A stretch of DNA of 64,000 nt from Nocardiopsis sp. N85. Its GTDB lineage: Bacteria > Actinomycetota > Actinomycetes > Streptosporangiales > Streptosporangiaceae. Below, piece by piece: positions 7,033-15,329 of this stretch. The notes under the pieces were generated by a model. The model saw only the letters and a list, made by a program, of their open reading frames with translations. It had not been told where the DNA came from and did not search any database. The stretch is from the NCBI RefSeq assembly GCF_028882275.1, contig NZ_JARBUT010000019.1, forward strand, positions 59,377 through 123,376, given 5' to 3'. The translations under genes and the position numbers were made by a program. The first letter of the stretch is position 1; each line of letters opens with the position of its first letter.

Positions 7033-7944
7033 ATGGATCTCGTCGGAGCCTGTCGGGCCTTCGTCCATGTGAGCGACCGGGGGAGTTTCACCCTCGGTGC
7101 GGCGGCCGCCCGTATCCCGCAACCGGTCGCCAGTCGCCGGGTGGCGGCGCTGGAACGTCATCTGGGCGGCCGTCTGTTCGACCGGTCGACCAGGCGGGCC
7201 GTGCTCACCCCGTTCGGGCGGGAGGTGCTGCCCGCCGCCCGTCGGTTGATCCTGCTCGCCGAGGAGCTGGAGTACGACGCCGAGCGCGCCCGGCACAGCC
7301 CCGTGCGCCTCGCCGTCCCGGAGGTGTGCGGCACCCGCGATCTGGCGGCCCTGGGGGCGGCCGGCCGTGACGCCGGCCTGCGTCTGGACTTCCGTCAGGT
7401 CCCACCCGCCGCCCGCGCGGACGCGTTGCGCGACCGCGACGTGCACGCCGCGGTGTTGGCGGTGCCCCCCGACGGGGCGGCCTGGACCGTTCCGCTGGGG
7501 GTGGGCGCGGCCGCCCGGCCCGGTGTTCGGGCCGTCTACCTGGAGACCCTGCGGGTGGGGCGGGGGCAGCGTCCCTCCACCGGTCGCAGGTTGTGGATCC
7601 AACCCGAGGACGACGTCCCGCACGTGCGCGATCCGCTGCTGCGCCTGCGTGACGCGCTCGGGTTGGGCCCGGCCCAGATCGCCGTCGCCCCGTCCCTCGC
7701 CGACGCCGCCACCGAGGTCCTGGTCTCCTCGGATCTCCTGTTGTGCCCGGCGGGGCAGGCCGAGTCGCTCGGTCTGTACTGGTGTGAACTCGGTGAGCCC
7801 GTTCTGGCGAGGGGTTACGATCTGGTGGCCGAGAGCACCGAGGAGTCCGAGCGGTTGCGCGATCCCCTCGCCGACGCGCTGGCCCACTGCCTGGACGCCG
7901 CCCCGTCGGGGGCGGCCGCCCCCGGACCGAGGAGGACCGATTGA
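7033..7944 (+). CDS. LysR-family regulator, BlaA-like
   Basis: 303 residues. The N-terminal winged HTH is typical of LysR (CRAFVHVSDRGSFTLGAAAA, then RVAALERHLGGRLFDRSTR). The remainder is an effector-binding domain of normal length. In Streptomyces cacaoi, a LysR protein (BlaA) acts with a serine-active-site protein (BlaB) to induce a divergent beta-lactamase, and the same three-gene layout is present here. Its stop overlaps the start of the next gene in TTGA, indicating coupling. The start codon follows a TAGGAT box by 6 nt, so the mRNA may be leaderless. The regulatory role is inferred from synteny and motifs. Confidence 0.9.
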   Translation: MDLVGACRAFVHVSDRGSFTLGAAAARIPQPVASRRVAALERHLGGRLFDRSTRRAVLTPFGREVLPAARRLILLAEELEYDAERARHSPVRLAVPEVCGTRDLAALGAAGRDAGLRLDFRQVPPAARADALRDRDVHAAVLAVPPDGAAWTVPLGVGAAARPGVRAVYLETLRVGRGQRPSTGRRLWIQPEDDVPHVRDPLLRLRDALGLGPAQIAVAPSLADAATEVLVSSDLLLCPAGQAESLGLYWCELGEPVLARGYDLVAESTEESERLRDPLADALAHCLDAAPSGAAAPGPRRTD

Positions 7945-8852
7945 CCACGACCGCCCTGTTGCGAGAACTGCGCCGGGAGTTGGAGGAGGGCGGGCTGCGC
8001 GGCTCTTTCCTGGTCCGGGACCTGCGCACCGGTGAGGAGGTCGGTATCGATCCCGAGGTGGAGTTCCCCTCGGCGTCCCTGGTGAAGGTCCCCCTGGCGA
8101 TCGCCGTCCTGGAGCGCGTTCACGCCGGTGAGATCGACGGTGCGGCTCCGGTGCTGGTCCAGCCCGGCGGGGTCACCACCTTCGGTCCGATCGGCATCGC
8201 CCGGTTCCGTCACCCGGCCCGGGTCGCCGTCGACGATCTGGTCTACCTCAGCACCTGTCTCAGCGACGGTTCCGCCGCCGACGCCCTGCTGGAGCTCACG
8301 CCGCCCGACCGGGTCGCGGCGACGCTGCGCGCCGCCGGTCTGGTCGGCATCACCGTGCGGCACGCCGCCGGCGAGCTGCACCACACCCCGGTCGATCGGC
8401 TGAATCCGGACGAGGGGCATCTGGCGCACAGTCTGGCCATCGACGCCGGGACGGCGGGGCGCGGTCATCGGATTCCGCAGCTGGACGTCGCTCGGGCCAG
8501 CACGGGTACGGCGCGGGCGTTCACCGATCTGCTCCAGGCGTTGTGGACCCCGTCGAAGATCCATCCGGAGGTGGCGGCCCGGGTGCGCCGGTTGATGTCG
8601 AACAACGTGCTGCGTCACCGGCTCACCCCGGATTTCGTCTCCGACGCCACGACCTGGTCGTCCAAGACCGGGAGTCTGCTCAACCTGCGCCATGAGATCG
8701 GTGTGGTCGAGCATTCCGATGGCGCGATGTACGCGGTGGCGGCCCTGACGGAGTCGCGGGTCCCGGCGGTCCACCAGCCCGGGGCCGAGGCGCTCATGGC
8801 CCGGGTGGCCCGTACGCTGCGCGATCATCTGCGCGCCGGCGGGGTCGACTGA
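7941..8852 (+). CDS. BlaB-like serine penicillin-recognising protein
   Basis: 303 residues from a TTG at 7941, with GGAGG 6 nt upstream; the start overlaps the LysR stop. It has the fold motifs of class A beta-lactamases: SLVK (S-x-x-K) near residue 45, LSDGS in place of SDN, and SSKTGS near residue 238. There is no signal peptide or lipobox, so it should be cytoplasmic, and no obvious general-base Glu loop is present. These features match BlaB of the S. cacaoi system, which is needed for induction but is not itself an effective beta-lactamase. A cytoplasmic serine hydrolase acting as ligand sensor for the LysR partner is the best inference. Confidence 0.85.
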   Translation: MTTTALLRELRRELEEGGLRGSFLVRDLRTGEEVGIDPEVEFPSASLVKVPLAIAVLERVHAGEIDGAAPVLVQPGGVTTFGPIGIARFRHPARVAVDDLVYLSTCLSDGSAADALLELTPPDRVAATLRAAGLVGITVRHAAGELHHTPVDRLNPDEGHLAHSLAIDAGTAGRGHRIPQLDVARASTGTARAFTDLLQALWTPSKIHPEVAARVRRLMSNNVLRHRLTPDFVSDATTWSSKTGSLLNLRHEIGVVEHSDGAMYAVAALTESRVPAVHQPGAEALMARVARTLRDHLRAGGVD

Positions 8853-9176
8853 ATCCGATCCGGCGGCACCGGGGCTTTTCGCGTCGGGGGCGCTCGGTGG
8901 GTGGATCCAAGGGGCCTTCGCCCCACGCCCCGGGCCCGCGCTCGTGGTGGCCGTCGCCGGGCGCTCGGTGTCCGGGACTTCGTCCTCATGCCCCGAACCC
9001 GCCCTCCTGCCCCGGGCCCGCCCTCCTGGCGGCCGTCGCCGGCGGTCCGGTGTCTTCGGGGCTTCGCCCCGTGGTGGTCGTGTCGACGCCGGGGCGGCCG
9101 GTCCGGTCTTCGGTCCCTCGTCCGCCGGGTCTTCGGGTCGGGGAGGGGCCGGGGCCGGCCACGAGAACGGTTCTCC
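8853..9176. other. Intergenic GC-rich region with an imperfect tandem duplication
   Basis: This gap of about 320 bp lies between convergent genes. A block of roughly 50 bp starting GCCCCGGGCCCG at 8927 recurs, diverged, at 9009, with CCTCC and GCCGTCGCCGG elements conserved. Frames through it are unrelated to known proteins. It may hold the two genes' terminators, but no clean hairpin with a T-tract was seen. Confidence 0.5.
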
Positions 9177-10073
9177 TCACCCCGGGGCCAGCGGGTGCAG
9201 GCGGGCGGCGGCGTGGCGGCGGACCACGTCGGTGAGCAGGTCCAGGGCGGGGGAGCGCAGGTTCCAGCGCTGCCAGTACAGGCGTACGTCCACCGGGTGG
9301 TCGGGTGCCATGGGTACCAGTTCCCCGGTGGCGAGCGCCTCCCGGCACTGCCATTCGGGCACCGCGCCCCAGCCCATGCCGAGGTGGACGGCGCGGGCGA
9401 AGTCCTGTGAGGCGGGGATGTAGTGGCGCGGTCCTCGGGGTTCCCCTCCCAGGGCCCGGCGTACGAACCGGTCCTGGAGGTCGTCGCGCCGGTCGAAGGT
9501 GACCATGGGGGCCTGGGCGAGGAGTGCGGGGTCGGCCGGGTCGCCCAGGTGGCGGCGGGCGAACCCGGGGGTGCACACCACCAGGTAGCGCATGGTGCCC
9601 AGGCCTTCGACGGTGCAGCCCTGGACGGCTTCGGGGGTGGAGGTGACGGCGGCCATCACGGTTCCGGAGCGCAGGAGCGAGGTGGTGTACTCCTCGTCCT
9701 CGCGGTGGACCTCGAAGACCTCTCCGAGTTCTTCGGCGACGGTGGCCAGTGCTTCCAGGAACCAGGTGGACAGGCTGTCGGCGTTGACGGCGACCGGCAG
9801 GAGCCGGTTCCCGTCGCCCGCGCCCAGTTCGGTGAGGGCGTCCTCGTCGAGTACCAGTACCTGTCGTGCGTGGCGGAGCACCACGTCGCCCGCCGGGGTG
9901 GTGGTCACCGGGGTGGTGCGCCGTACCAGGACCTTGCCCACCGCCTGCTCCATGGCCCGGACCCGCTGGGACACGGCGGAGGGGGTGACGTGCAGGTGGC
10001 GGGCGGCGGCCTCGAACGTCCCCTCGTCCACCAGGGCGGTCAGGGTGCGCAGGTGCTCGTACTGGAACGGCAT
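9177..10073 (-). CDS. LysR-family regulator of amino-acid export, ArgP/LysG type
   Basis: 298 residues from the ATG at 10073. The N-terminal HTH (YEHLRTLTALVDEGTFEAAA, VTPSAVSQRVRAMEQ) and the effector domain are full length. ArgP/LysG proteins sense lysine or arginine and activate the adjacent basic-amino-acid exporter; the divergent gene here encodes a LysE/ArgO transporter, which makes the assignment firm. The shared 73-bp intergenic region contains a CTTAG-N5-CTAAG inverted repeat at 10085-10099, next to the start of this gene. Confidence 0.92.
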   Translation of the reverse strand: MPFQYEHLRTLTALVDEGTFEAAARHLHVTPSAVSQRVRAMEQAVGKVLVRRTTPVTTTPAGDVVLRHARQVLVLDEDALTELGAGDGNRLLPVAVNADSLSTWFLEALATVAEELGEVFEVHREDEEYTTSLLRSGTVMAAVTSTPEAVQGCTVEGLGTMRYLVVCTPGFARRHLGDPADPALLAQAPMVTFDRRDDLQDRFVRRALGGEPRGPRHYIPASQDFARAVHLGMGWGAVPEWQCREALATGELVPMAPDHPVDVRLYWQRWNLRSPALDLLTDVVRRHAAARLHPLAPG

Positions 10074-10084
10074 GTGAAGCCTCT

Positions 10085-10139
10085 CTTAGGGGTTCTAAGA
10101 AAGTTTAGCTTTACTGCATGCGGTGTCCGGGCCTAGCGT
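10085..10139. promoter_or_regulatory. ArgP/LysG operator and lysE promoter
   Basis: CTTAG (10085-10089) and CTAAG (10095-10099) form an inverted repeat that matches a LysR-type site. An A/T-rich stretch (AAAGTTTAGCTTTACTG) follows. A -10-like TAGCGT at 10134-10139 ends 7 nt before the GTG start of lysE, consistent with a leaderless transcript activated from the upstream site. Confidence 0.6.
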
Positions 10140-10146
10140 TCCACGG

Positions 10147-10770
10147 GTGAACGCGACGCTTCTTCCCGCGATGCTCGGTCTGGGGACCGGGCTCGCCCTC
10201 ATCGTGGCCATCGGCTCGCAGAACGCCTTCGTCCTGCGGCTGGGCATCGACGGCCGGATCGGTGTCGTCCTGCCGGTGGTCCTGGTCTGTGCCGTCTCCG
10301 ACGCGCTCCTCATCACCCTGGGGGTCCTGGGCATCGGCGCGGTCGTCGCCGCGCTGCCCGCGCTGGTCACCGTCGTCCGTGTGCTCGGCGCGGGGTTCCT
10401 GCTCGTCTACGGGGCCCTGGCGGCCCGTCGGGCGCTGCGACCCGCCGGGGAGGCCCTGTCGGTGGGGGCGGGGGCCACCGTCGGGCGCGGTGCGGCCATC
10501 GCCACCGCCGTCGTGCTGACCTGGCTCAATCCCCACGTCTACCTGGACACGGTCCTCTTCCTGGGCTCTCTGGCCAACCAGTACGACGGTGCGCGTTGGT
10601 GGTGGGCGGCCGGCGCGGTCTCCGCCAGCTTCCTGTGGTTCTTCTCGCTGGGGTTCGGCGCGCGCCTGTTGCGCCCGGTGTTCGCCCGTCCCGGGGCCTG
10701 GCGGGTCCTGGACGGGGTGATCGCCCTCGTCATGCTCGCCCTGGGGATGCGGATGCTCCTGAGCGCCTGA
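10147..10770 (+). CDS. lysE: LysE/ArgO-family basic amino-acid exporter
   Basis: 207 residues from the GTG at 10147, chosen because a TAGCGT -10 box lies 7 nt upstream. The protein is almost entirely hydrophobic with about six membrane segments. It carries family sequence such as GTGLALIVAIGSQNAFVLR at the N-terminus and TWLNPHVYLDTVLFLG in the second half. LysE proteins export lysine and arginine when intracellular levels become too high. It pairs with the divergent ArgP/LysG-like regulator, which should control it in response to those amino acids. Confidence 0.93.
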   Translation: MNATLLPAMLGLGTGLALIVAIGSQNAFVLRLGIDGRIGVVLPVVLVCAVSDALLITLGVLGIGAVVAALPALVTVVRVLGAGFLLVYGALAARRALRPAGEALSVGAGATVGRGAAIATAVVLTWLNPHVYLDTVLFLGSLANQYDGARWWWAAGAVSASFLWFFSLGFGARLLRPVFARPGAWRVLDGVIALVMLALGMRMLLSA

Positions 10771-10854
10771 GGTCGGACCCGGGTGGTGGGCGGCCGGACC
10801 GGTGGGGCCGGCTCCGGCCGTTCACCGCCGTCGAACGCGGCTCCGGTGCCGTTC

Positions 10855-10889
10855 GGTCCGGTGCGGTGCGGTGCGGTGCGGTCCGGTGC
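10855..10889 (+). repeat. Pentanucleotide tandem repeat (GGTSC)7
   Basis: Seven consecutive 5-nt units: GGTCC, four GGTGC, GGTCC, GGTGC. They lie in the 211-bp gap between lysE and the PrmC-like gene, which otherwise holds no gene. A strand-slippage tract outside coding sequence; no function is evident. Confidence 0.8.
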
Positions 10890-10981
10890 GGGTGACCGGT
10901 GCGCGTCGCACGCGCCTTCCCGGCGGTCCCGGGCCGGGGCGTCACCGGCCGGTCGCCGCCCGGCCGCACCCGGTCGCCGTT

Positions 10982-11851
10982 TCACCCGTACGACACCCTG
11001 GACGACGCCGGTCGGGTCGCGGGGGCTCTGACCGGCTCCCCGGCGCGTACCGAGGACGACGCCGGCCGAGGGCGGGGGTCACCGGGGGGAGGCCGTGATG
11101 ACGGTGGCGTCGCGGTCGGGGCGGTGCGCACCTCGGGTCGCAGTCCGGCGTCGGCGAGCACCTTCCGGGCGGTGCCCGCCTGGTGGGCGGCGGTCTCCAC
11201 CAGGACCGTCCCCGTCGGGGCGAGTCGGCCGGGGGCCTGCCGGGCCAGGCGGCGCAGCACGTCCAGGCCGTCGGGGCCGCCGTCCAGGGCCAGGGGCGCC
11301 TCGTACAGGCGGGCCTCGGCGGGCAGCAGGCGCAGGCGGTCGGTGGGCACGTGCGGGACGTTGGCCACCAGCACGTCCACCCGCCCGCGCAGGCGCGGCG
11401 GCAGCGCCGCGCACAGGTCGCCGTGGTGGACCCGGTGCGCGGGCAGGTTGCGGCGGGCGCAGGCCACCGCGTTCGGGTCCAGGTCCACGGCGTGCACACG
11501 GGCGTGGGGGCGGGCCGCGATCAGGATCGCGGCCAGGATCCCCGACCCGCAGCACAGGTCCACGGCGACGCCGCGCTCGGGCAGCAGTCCGACGGCGAGG
11601 TCGGCCAGGAGGGCGGAGCGGGGCCGGGGGAGGAACACTCCCGGATCCACGCGCACGGTCACCCCGCGCAGCCGGGCCCATCCCAGGACGTGTTCCAAGG
11701 GGGTGCCGGCGGCGCGGCGCTCGGCCAGGTCGGCGGCGTGGGCGGGGGTGCGGGCGTGGTGGGCGATCAGGTGCGCCTCCTGTTCGGCGAACACGCATCC
11801 GGCGTCGCGCGACAGGGGGGTGAGGGAATCGGCGAGGGTCGGGGACGACAA
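10982..11851 (-). CDS. PrmC/HemK-like N5-glutamine methyltransferase, probable 3' frameshift
   Basis: 289 residues as read. The SAM-binding core is clear: VAVDLCCGSGILAAIL (motif I) near residue 95, VHAVDLDPNAVACARRNL, and VLVANVPHVPTDRL where PrmC has NPPY. The family methylates the Gln of the GGQ motif in release factors; this subgroup is only a putative member. The annotated tail (PTATPPSSRPPPGDPRP...) is low-complexity. In the next frame the same DNA reads TAPDRDATVITASPR and stops at 11079, which is a normal ending of about 257 residues. A single-base indel in the G run near 11125 would explain this. The gene may be frameshifted in nature or in the assembly. Confidence 0.8.
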   Translation of the reverse strand: MSSPTLADSLTPLSRDAGCVFAEQEAHLIAHHARTPAHAADLAERRAAGTPLEHVLGWARLRGVTVRVDPGVFLPRPRSALLADLAVGLLPERGVAVDLCCGSGILAAILIAARPHARVHAVDLDPNAVACARRNLPAHRVHHGDLCAALPPRLRGRVDVLVANVPHVPTDRLRLLPAEARLYEAPLALDGGPDGLDVLRRLARQAPGRLAPTGTVLVETAAHQAGTARKVLADAGLRPEVRTAPTATPPSSRPPPGDPRPRPASSSVRAGEPVRAPATRPASSRVSYG

Positions 11852-12004
11852 GGTGGGCGCCTTTCGGGCGTGGGCGTCCCCGTGGGGTCAGTGGCCCCGG
11901 AACGGTGAGGACGCGCGTGCGTTCGCGATGTGGATCGTCCTCACCTCCCCGGTCGTGGTCGCCCGCCCACGGTGGCGGCGGCCCCGTGGGCGGGCGACGG
12001 TTTT

Positions 12005-13282
12005 TCAGCGGGTGTCGGTGACGCGCTTGTCGTCGCCGTCCTTGTCGATGGTGAAGGAGTCCACCACGGTGCCGTCGGCGGTGCGGGCGGTGTACACCAG
12101 CACGCCTCCGTCGACGTCCACGGTCTGGTAGGTCTGGGTGTCCTCGAACTGGACCCGGACCTCGGCGCCGTTGTCGGTCCAGTTGCCCGGGTCGATGTCG
12201 TACATCTTGGGGCCGGTGACGGTGACCGCGTAGACGGGCCCGGTGTGCACGTCGGGGTCGTCGGTGCGGTGGGCGGTGAGGTTGCCGCGTCCGTAGGAGT
12301 GGTCGTGTCCCTGGAGGACGAGGTCGACGTCGTGCTCTTCCAGGGTGTCCAGCCAGGCGGTGCGCAGTCGCCCGTTGTCGCGGCTGGGGCTGTTGGAGAA
12401 CAACGGGTGGTGGAAGAGCACCACGGTCCAGGTGTGGGGGTTGTCGGTCAGGACCCGGTCCAGCCACCGCTGCTGGGTGTTCAGCCAGCTGGAGGCGCTC
12501 AAGGGTGCGGCGTTGCGGTGGTTGGAGTTGAGGACGACGAACCGCACCCCGTTGTAGTCGGTGTAGTGGGCGGTCCGGGACAGGTCGCGTCCGCTGGTGG
12601 GGCCGTTGCCCGAGGTGGGGAACTGCGGGGCCCACCGGGAGCTGAGGGAGAGGGCGGAGTACTCGTGGTTGCCGGGCGTCGCCAGGTGGTCCATGCCGCC
12701 GGTGGCCCGGGGGCCGAAGGCGGCGAACCACTCCGACCACTGGGAGTCGCTGTTGGCCGAGTCGACGAGGTCGCCGACGTGGACGGCCAGGTCGGCGTCG
12801 GGCTCGGCGGCCAGGGCGGCGCGCACCACGGGGGCGGCGCCCGCGGTGATGTTGTTCTGGATGTCGCCGAAGTACAGGAACGTGAACGGGTCGGCTTCGT
12901 CGGCGGTGGTGGTGAAGGTGTGCCAGGGGCCGAAGGTCGTGCCGTCGCCGACCCGGTACCGGTAGTCGGTGTCGGGGGTCAGGCCGGTGGCGGTGGCGGC
13001 GTGGTGGGTGCGCCCGGACAGGGTGGCGGTGGTGGTGCCGGAGACGGCGCGCACGTCGTCGGGGGCGGCGGCCGGGGCGATCTGCGCGGTCGGGGTGGAG
13101 GTGCCGGCCGAGCGCCAGGTGAAGGTGCGGGCGGTGTCGGGGGTGGCGGTGGGCGACAGCAGGATCCGGTCGGAGGTGTCGGTGGCGGTGGGAGCGGCCG
13201 TGGCGGCGGGGGCGCTCGCCAGGGTCAGGGCCAGGGTGGTGGCGGCGAGCAGTGCCAGGGGTGCGCTGGGGCGGGCGGGCAT
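12005..13282 (-). CDS. Secreted purple-acid-phosphatase-like metallophosphoesterase
   Basis: 425 residues from the ATG at 13282; a longer frame upstream has no signal peptide. The N-terminal signal peptide ends near SAPAATAA. A fibronectin-III-like domain follows (residues ~35-125, with TGLTPDTDYRYRVGDG). The calcineurin-type catalytic domain has motifs in order: YFGDIQNN, VGDLVDSA, TPGNHEY, FHHPLF and LQGHDHSY. These are the dinuclear-metal ligands of purple acid phosphatases. The enzyme should act outside the cell on phosphomonoesters. There is no operon partner: its neighbours are the PrmC-like gene downstream and a reductase gene upstream with a separate promoter gap. Confidence 0.9.
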   Translation of the reverse strand: MPARPSAPLALLAATTLALTLASAPAATAAPTATDTSDRILLSPTATPDTARTFTWRSAGTSTPTAQIAPAAAPDDVRAVSGTTTATLSGRTHHAATATGLTPDTDYRYRVGDGTTFGPWHTFTTTADEADPFTFLYFGDIQNNITAGAAPVVRAALAAEPDADLAVHVGDLVDSANSDSQWSEWFAAFGPRATGGMDHLATPGNHEYSALSLSSRWAPQFPTSGNGPTSGRDLSRTAHYTDYNGVRFVVLNSNHRNAAPLSASSWLNTQQRWLDRVLTDNPHTWTVVLFHHPLFSNSPSRDNGRLRTAWLDTLEEHDVDLVLQGHDHSYGRGNLTAHRTDDPDVHTGPVYAVTVTGPKMYDIDPGNWTDNGAEVRVQFEDTQTYQTVDVDGGVLVYTARTADGTVVDSFTIDKDGDDKRVTDTR

Positions 13283-13424
13283 GGGCCGGGGCCTTTCTGC
13301 CGGTGTCGCTGACGCCGGTGACGCTAACCACCACCCGGCAACGGAGGGTGAATCCGCCGTGGCGGGGCGTCGCATGGTGGGTGACGCCCCGCCCCGTCGC
13401 ACCCCGCCACGGCGGCGGTGCCGG

Positions 13425-13976
13425 TCAGGCGCGGCGGTAGCGCAGCAGGACGACCTGGGAGTCGAACACCCGCGACTCCACCAGGTTCAGTCTCAGTCGT
13501 TCGGGGGAGGTCGGGAAGGCGGGCTTGCCTCCACCCAGGACCACCGGGTGCACGAACACCCGGTACTCGTCGATGAGCCCGTGGCGGGTGAGGTCGGCGG
13601 CCAGGGCGGCGCCGCCGAAGAGCACCATGTCGGTCCCCGCCGCCTTGAGCGCGGCGATCTTCTCGATGTCCCCGACGACCCGGGTGTTCCAGTCCGCCTT
13701 CTCCAGGGTGCGGGAGACGACGATCTTGGGTTTGTCCCGCCAGATGGGAGCGAACGCGAGGTCGTGCGGGTCGTCGGAGTGCTCCTCCGCCTCGGGCCAG
13801 AACCCGGACATCATGTCCCATACGACGCGTCCGTAGAGGAAGGCGTCGCAGCGGTCGCTCAGGGCGCGGGAGTCCTCGGACAGTTCGGGTCCCATGACGG
13901 GCCAGTCGAACTCGCCGTTCGGGCCCTCGATGTGGCCGTCGATCGACTGGTGGACGAAGTGGACGAGTTCCGCCAT
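13425..13976 (-). CDS. DHFR/RibD C-terminal-like reductase family protein
   Basis: 183 residues from the ATG at 13976 (MAELVHFVHQSIDGHIEGP). The sequence follows the RibD_C/YwjB family: SIDGH near the N-terminus, DAFLYGRVVWDMM, KIVVSRTLEKADWNT, GTDMVLFGGAALAADL as the nucleotide-binding stretch, and VHPVVLGGGKPAF near the C-terminus. Family members are NADPH-binding reductases, mostly of unknown substrate. It lies 7 kb from a stand-alone GTP cyclohydrolase II, whose product resembles RibD substrates, but it is outside that operon and such genes are common, so a link is only a possibility. Confidence 0.85.
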   Translation of the reverse strand: MAELVHFVHQSIDGHIEGPNGEFDWPVMGPELSEDSRALSDRCDAFLYGRVVWDMMSGFWPEAEEHSDDPHDLAFAPIWRDKPKIVVSRTLEKADWNTRVVGDIEKIAALKAAGTDMVLFGGAALAADLTRHGLIDEYRVFVHPVVLGGGKPAFPTSPERLRLNLVESRVFDSQVVLLRYRRA

Positions 13977-14149
13977 GGGGGCTCCCCGAGGTGTCGGGTC
14001 CGGTGCTTCCCACCGGACGGGGTCCACCTTAGGAAGCGGTCGTGACATTCTTCCGGAGGCCGGCCGGCCGGCCCGGTCCGGGGCGGGTCGTGGCCGGTGT
14101 GGTCGCGATCAGACCTTGCGGGCCGGGCCCGTGGTGCCGGGGCGGGTCG

Positions 14150-14287
14150 CTACCGGGGCGGGTCGCGGGTCGAGTCCGTCCCGGTGGGGTCGGGGCGCCA
14201 CCGGAGCACGGAGACCGCACCCGGGTCGATCGGTTCGAACCCGTCGAGGTAACGGGTGAAGTCCTCCACCGGGCGCATGTGGTACTC
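14150..14287 (-). pseudogene. C-terminal remnant of a DUF574-type SAM methyltransferase
   Basis: The minus-strand frame ending at 14150 reads HMRPVEDFTRYLDGFEPIDP followed by GAVSVLRWRPD. This resembles the end of PF04672/DUF574 proteins (a dGFE..ePG.V.v..WRP pattern). No N-terminal YDYLLGGKDNF region is found upstream. A neighbouring frame (14511 down to about 14290) shows moderately coding-like sequence (FPRIVVADAHGPATGDIFL) that could be a further frameshifted part. The 570-bp gap 13977-14603 therefore seems to hold a decayed gene; an intact family member is at 34678-35517. Confidence 0.5.
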
Positions 14288-14603
14288 CGTGGGCCACGGG
14301 CGACCAGGAAGATGTCGCCGGTGGCCGGGCCGTGGGCGTCGGCGACGACGATGCGGGGGAACGGCGGCATGGCGTCGAGGTCGGGTGTTGCGCCGGTGGA
14401 GGCCGCGGCCCCGGAGGTGTCCGTCCCGGCCGCGGTCAGGCCCTCGGTGACGAAGGAGGAGCCGGCCCGGAGACGGGTGCGCGAGGTCGTCCGCGCCCGG
14501 TCGTCCGACACCGGCCGGAGGGGGCCCGGAGGGGAGCGGCGTCTCCTGCGCCGACCCGCCCGTCACCGCCCGACCTTCGCGGCCCGCGTGGTAACCAGGG
14601 GCC

Positions 14604-15329
14604 ATGGACGAACGCATCCCGCTGCCCGCGACCACCGGACCCGAGGAGGCGGAGCGCGCCGCGCCCGCCGCCGTCCTGCCCGTGGGCAGCCTCGAACAGC
14701 ACGGCCCCCATCTGCCGCTGACCACCGACACCCTCATCGCCTGCGCCCTGGCCTCGGCGATCGCCGCCGCCCACGGCCCGCGCGCGCTCCCGCCGCTCAC
14801 CTTCGGCTGTTCCCACGAACACGCCGCCTGGCCGGGCACCGTCAGCGTCTCGGCCACCACCCTGCACGCCGTCGTCACCGACATCGCCGACTCCCTCGGC
14901 GACACGCCCCTGATGCTGGTCAACGGGCACGGCGGCAATCACGTGCTCGCCAACACCGTCCAGCAGTCCGGCGGGCGCATGGCCCTGTTCCCCTCGGCGG
15001 GGGAGTGGGAGGCCGCCCGCGTCGCGGCGGGGATCACCCTCACCAACGACCAGGACATGCACGCCGGCGAACTGGAGACCTCCGTGCTGCTGCACACCCA
15101 CCCCGACCTGGTGCGACCGGGGTACGAGAAGGCCGACCACCGCGCCGACGAACGCGACCACATGGGCACCCTGGGCCTGGCCGCCTACACCGACAACGGC
15201 GTGGTAGGGGCGCCCTCACGGGCGGACGCCGCCAAGGGCCGGCTCCTGCTCGCGTTCCTCACGGATCGGGCCGCCGGACACCTGGCCGCCCTGGAACAGG
15301 CGCGCCACCAGGACCGCCGCCCCCGGTGA
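14604..15329 (+). CDS. Creatininase-family amidohydrolase
   Basis: 241 residues. Metal-binding motifs of the creatininase family are visible: VGSLEQHGPHLPLTTDT near residue 30 (Glu, His and Asp ligands), NGHGGNHVLA near residue 112, and HAGELETS near residue 155. Family members cleave cyclic or formyl amides; relatives include creatininase, mycofactocin MftE and the archaeal pyrimidine deformylase ArfB. It converges with a seven-gene operon beginning with GTP cyclohydrolase II, and its 3' end overlaps the last gene of that operon by 114 bp on the opposite strand. An ArfB-like step on a GTP-derived pyrimidine is attractive but unproven. Confidence 0.9.
   Translation: MDERIPLPATTGPEEAERAAPAAVLPVGSLEQHGPHLPLTTDTLIACALASAIAAAHGPRALPPLTFGCSHEHAAWPGTVSVSATTLHAVVTDIADSLGDTPLMLVNGHGGNHVLANTVQQSGGRMALFPSAGEWEAARVAAGITLTNDQDMHAGELETSVLLHTHPDLVRPGYEKADHRADERDHMGTLGLAAYTDNGVVGAPSRADAAKGRLLLAFLTDRAAGHLAALEQARHQDRRPR

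Noticed and set aside
5941..7887. 648-residue minus-strand frame covering the beta-lactamase and the LysR gene
   Set aside because: Only the last 310 codons are the beta-lactamase. The upstream part is antisense to a clear LysR gene, and the signal peptide and ribosome-binding site place the start at 6873.
8897..9576. Overlapping frames between the BlaB-like gene and the ArgP-like gene
   Set aside because: They are Pro/Arg/Gly-rich, on the wrong strand or antisense to the ArgP-like gene, and follow an imperfect tandem duplication rather than a coding pattern.
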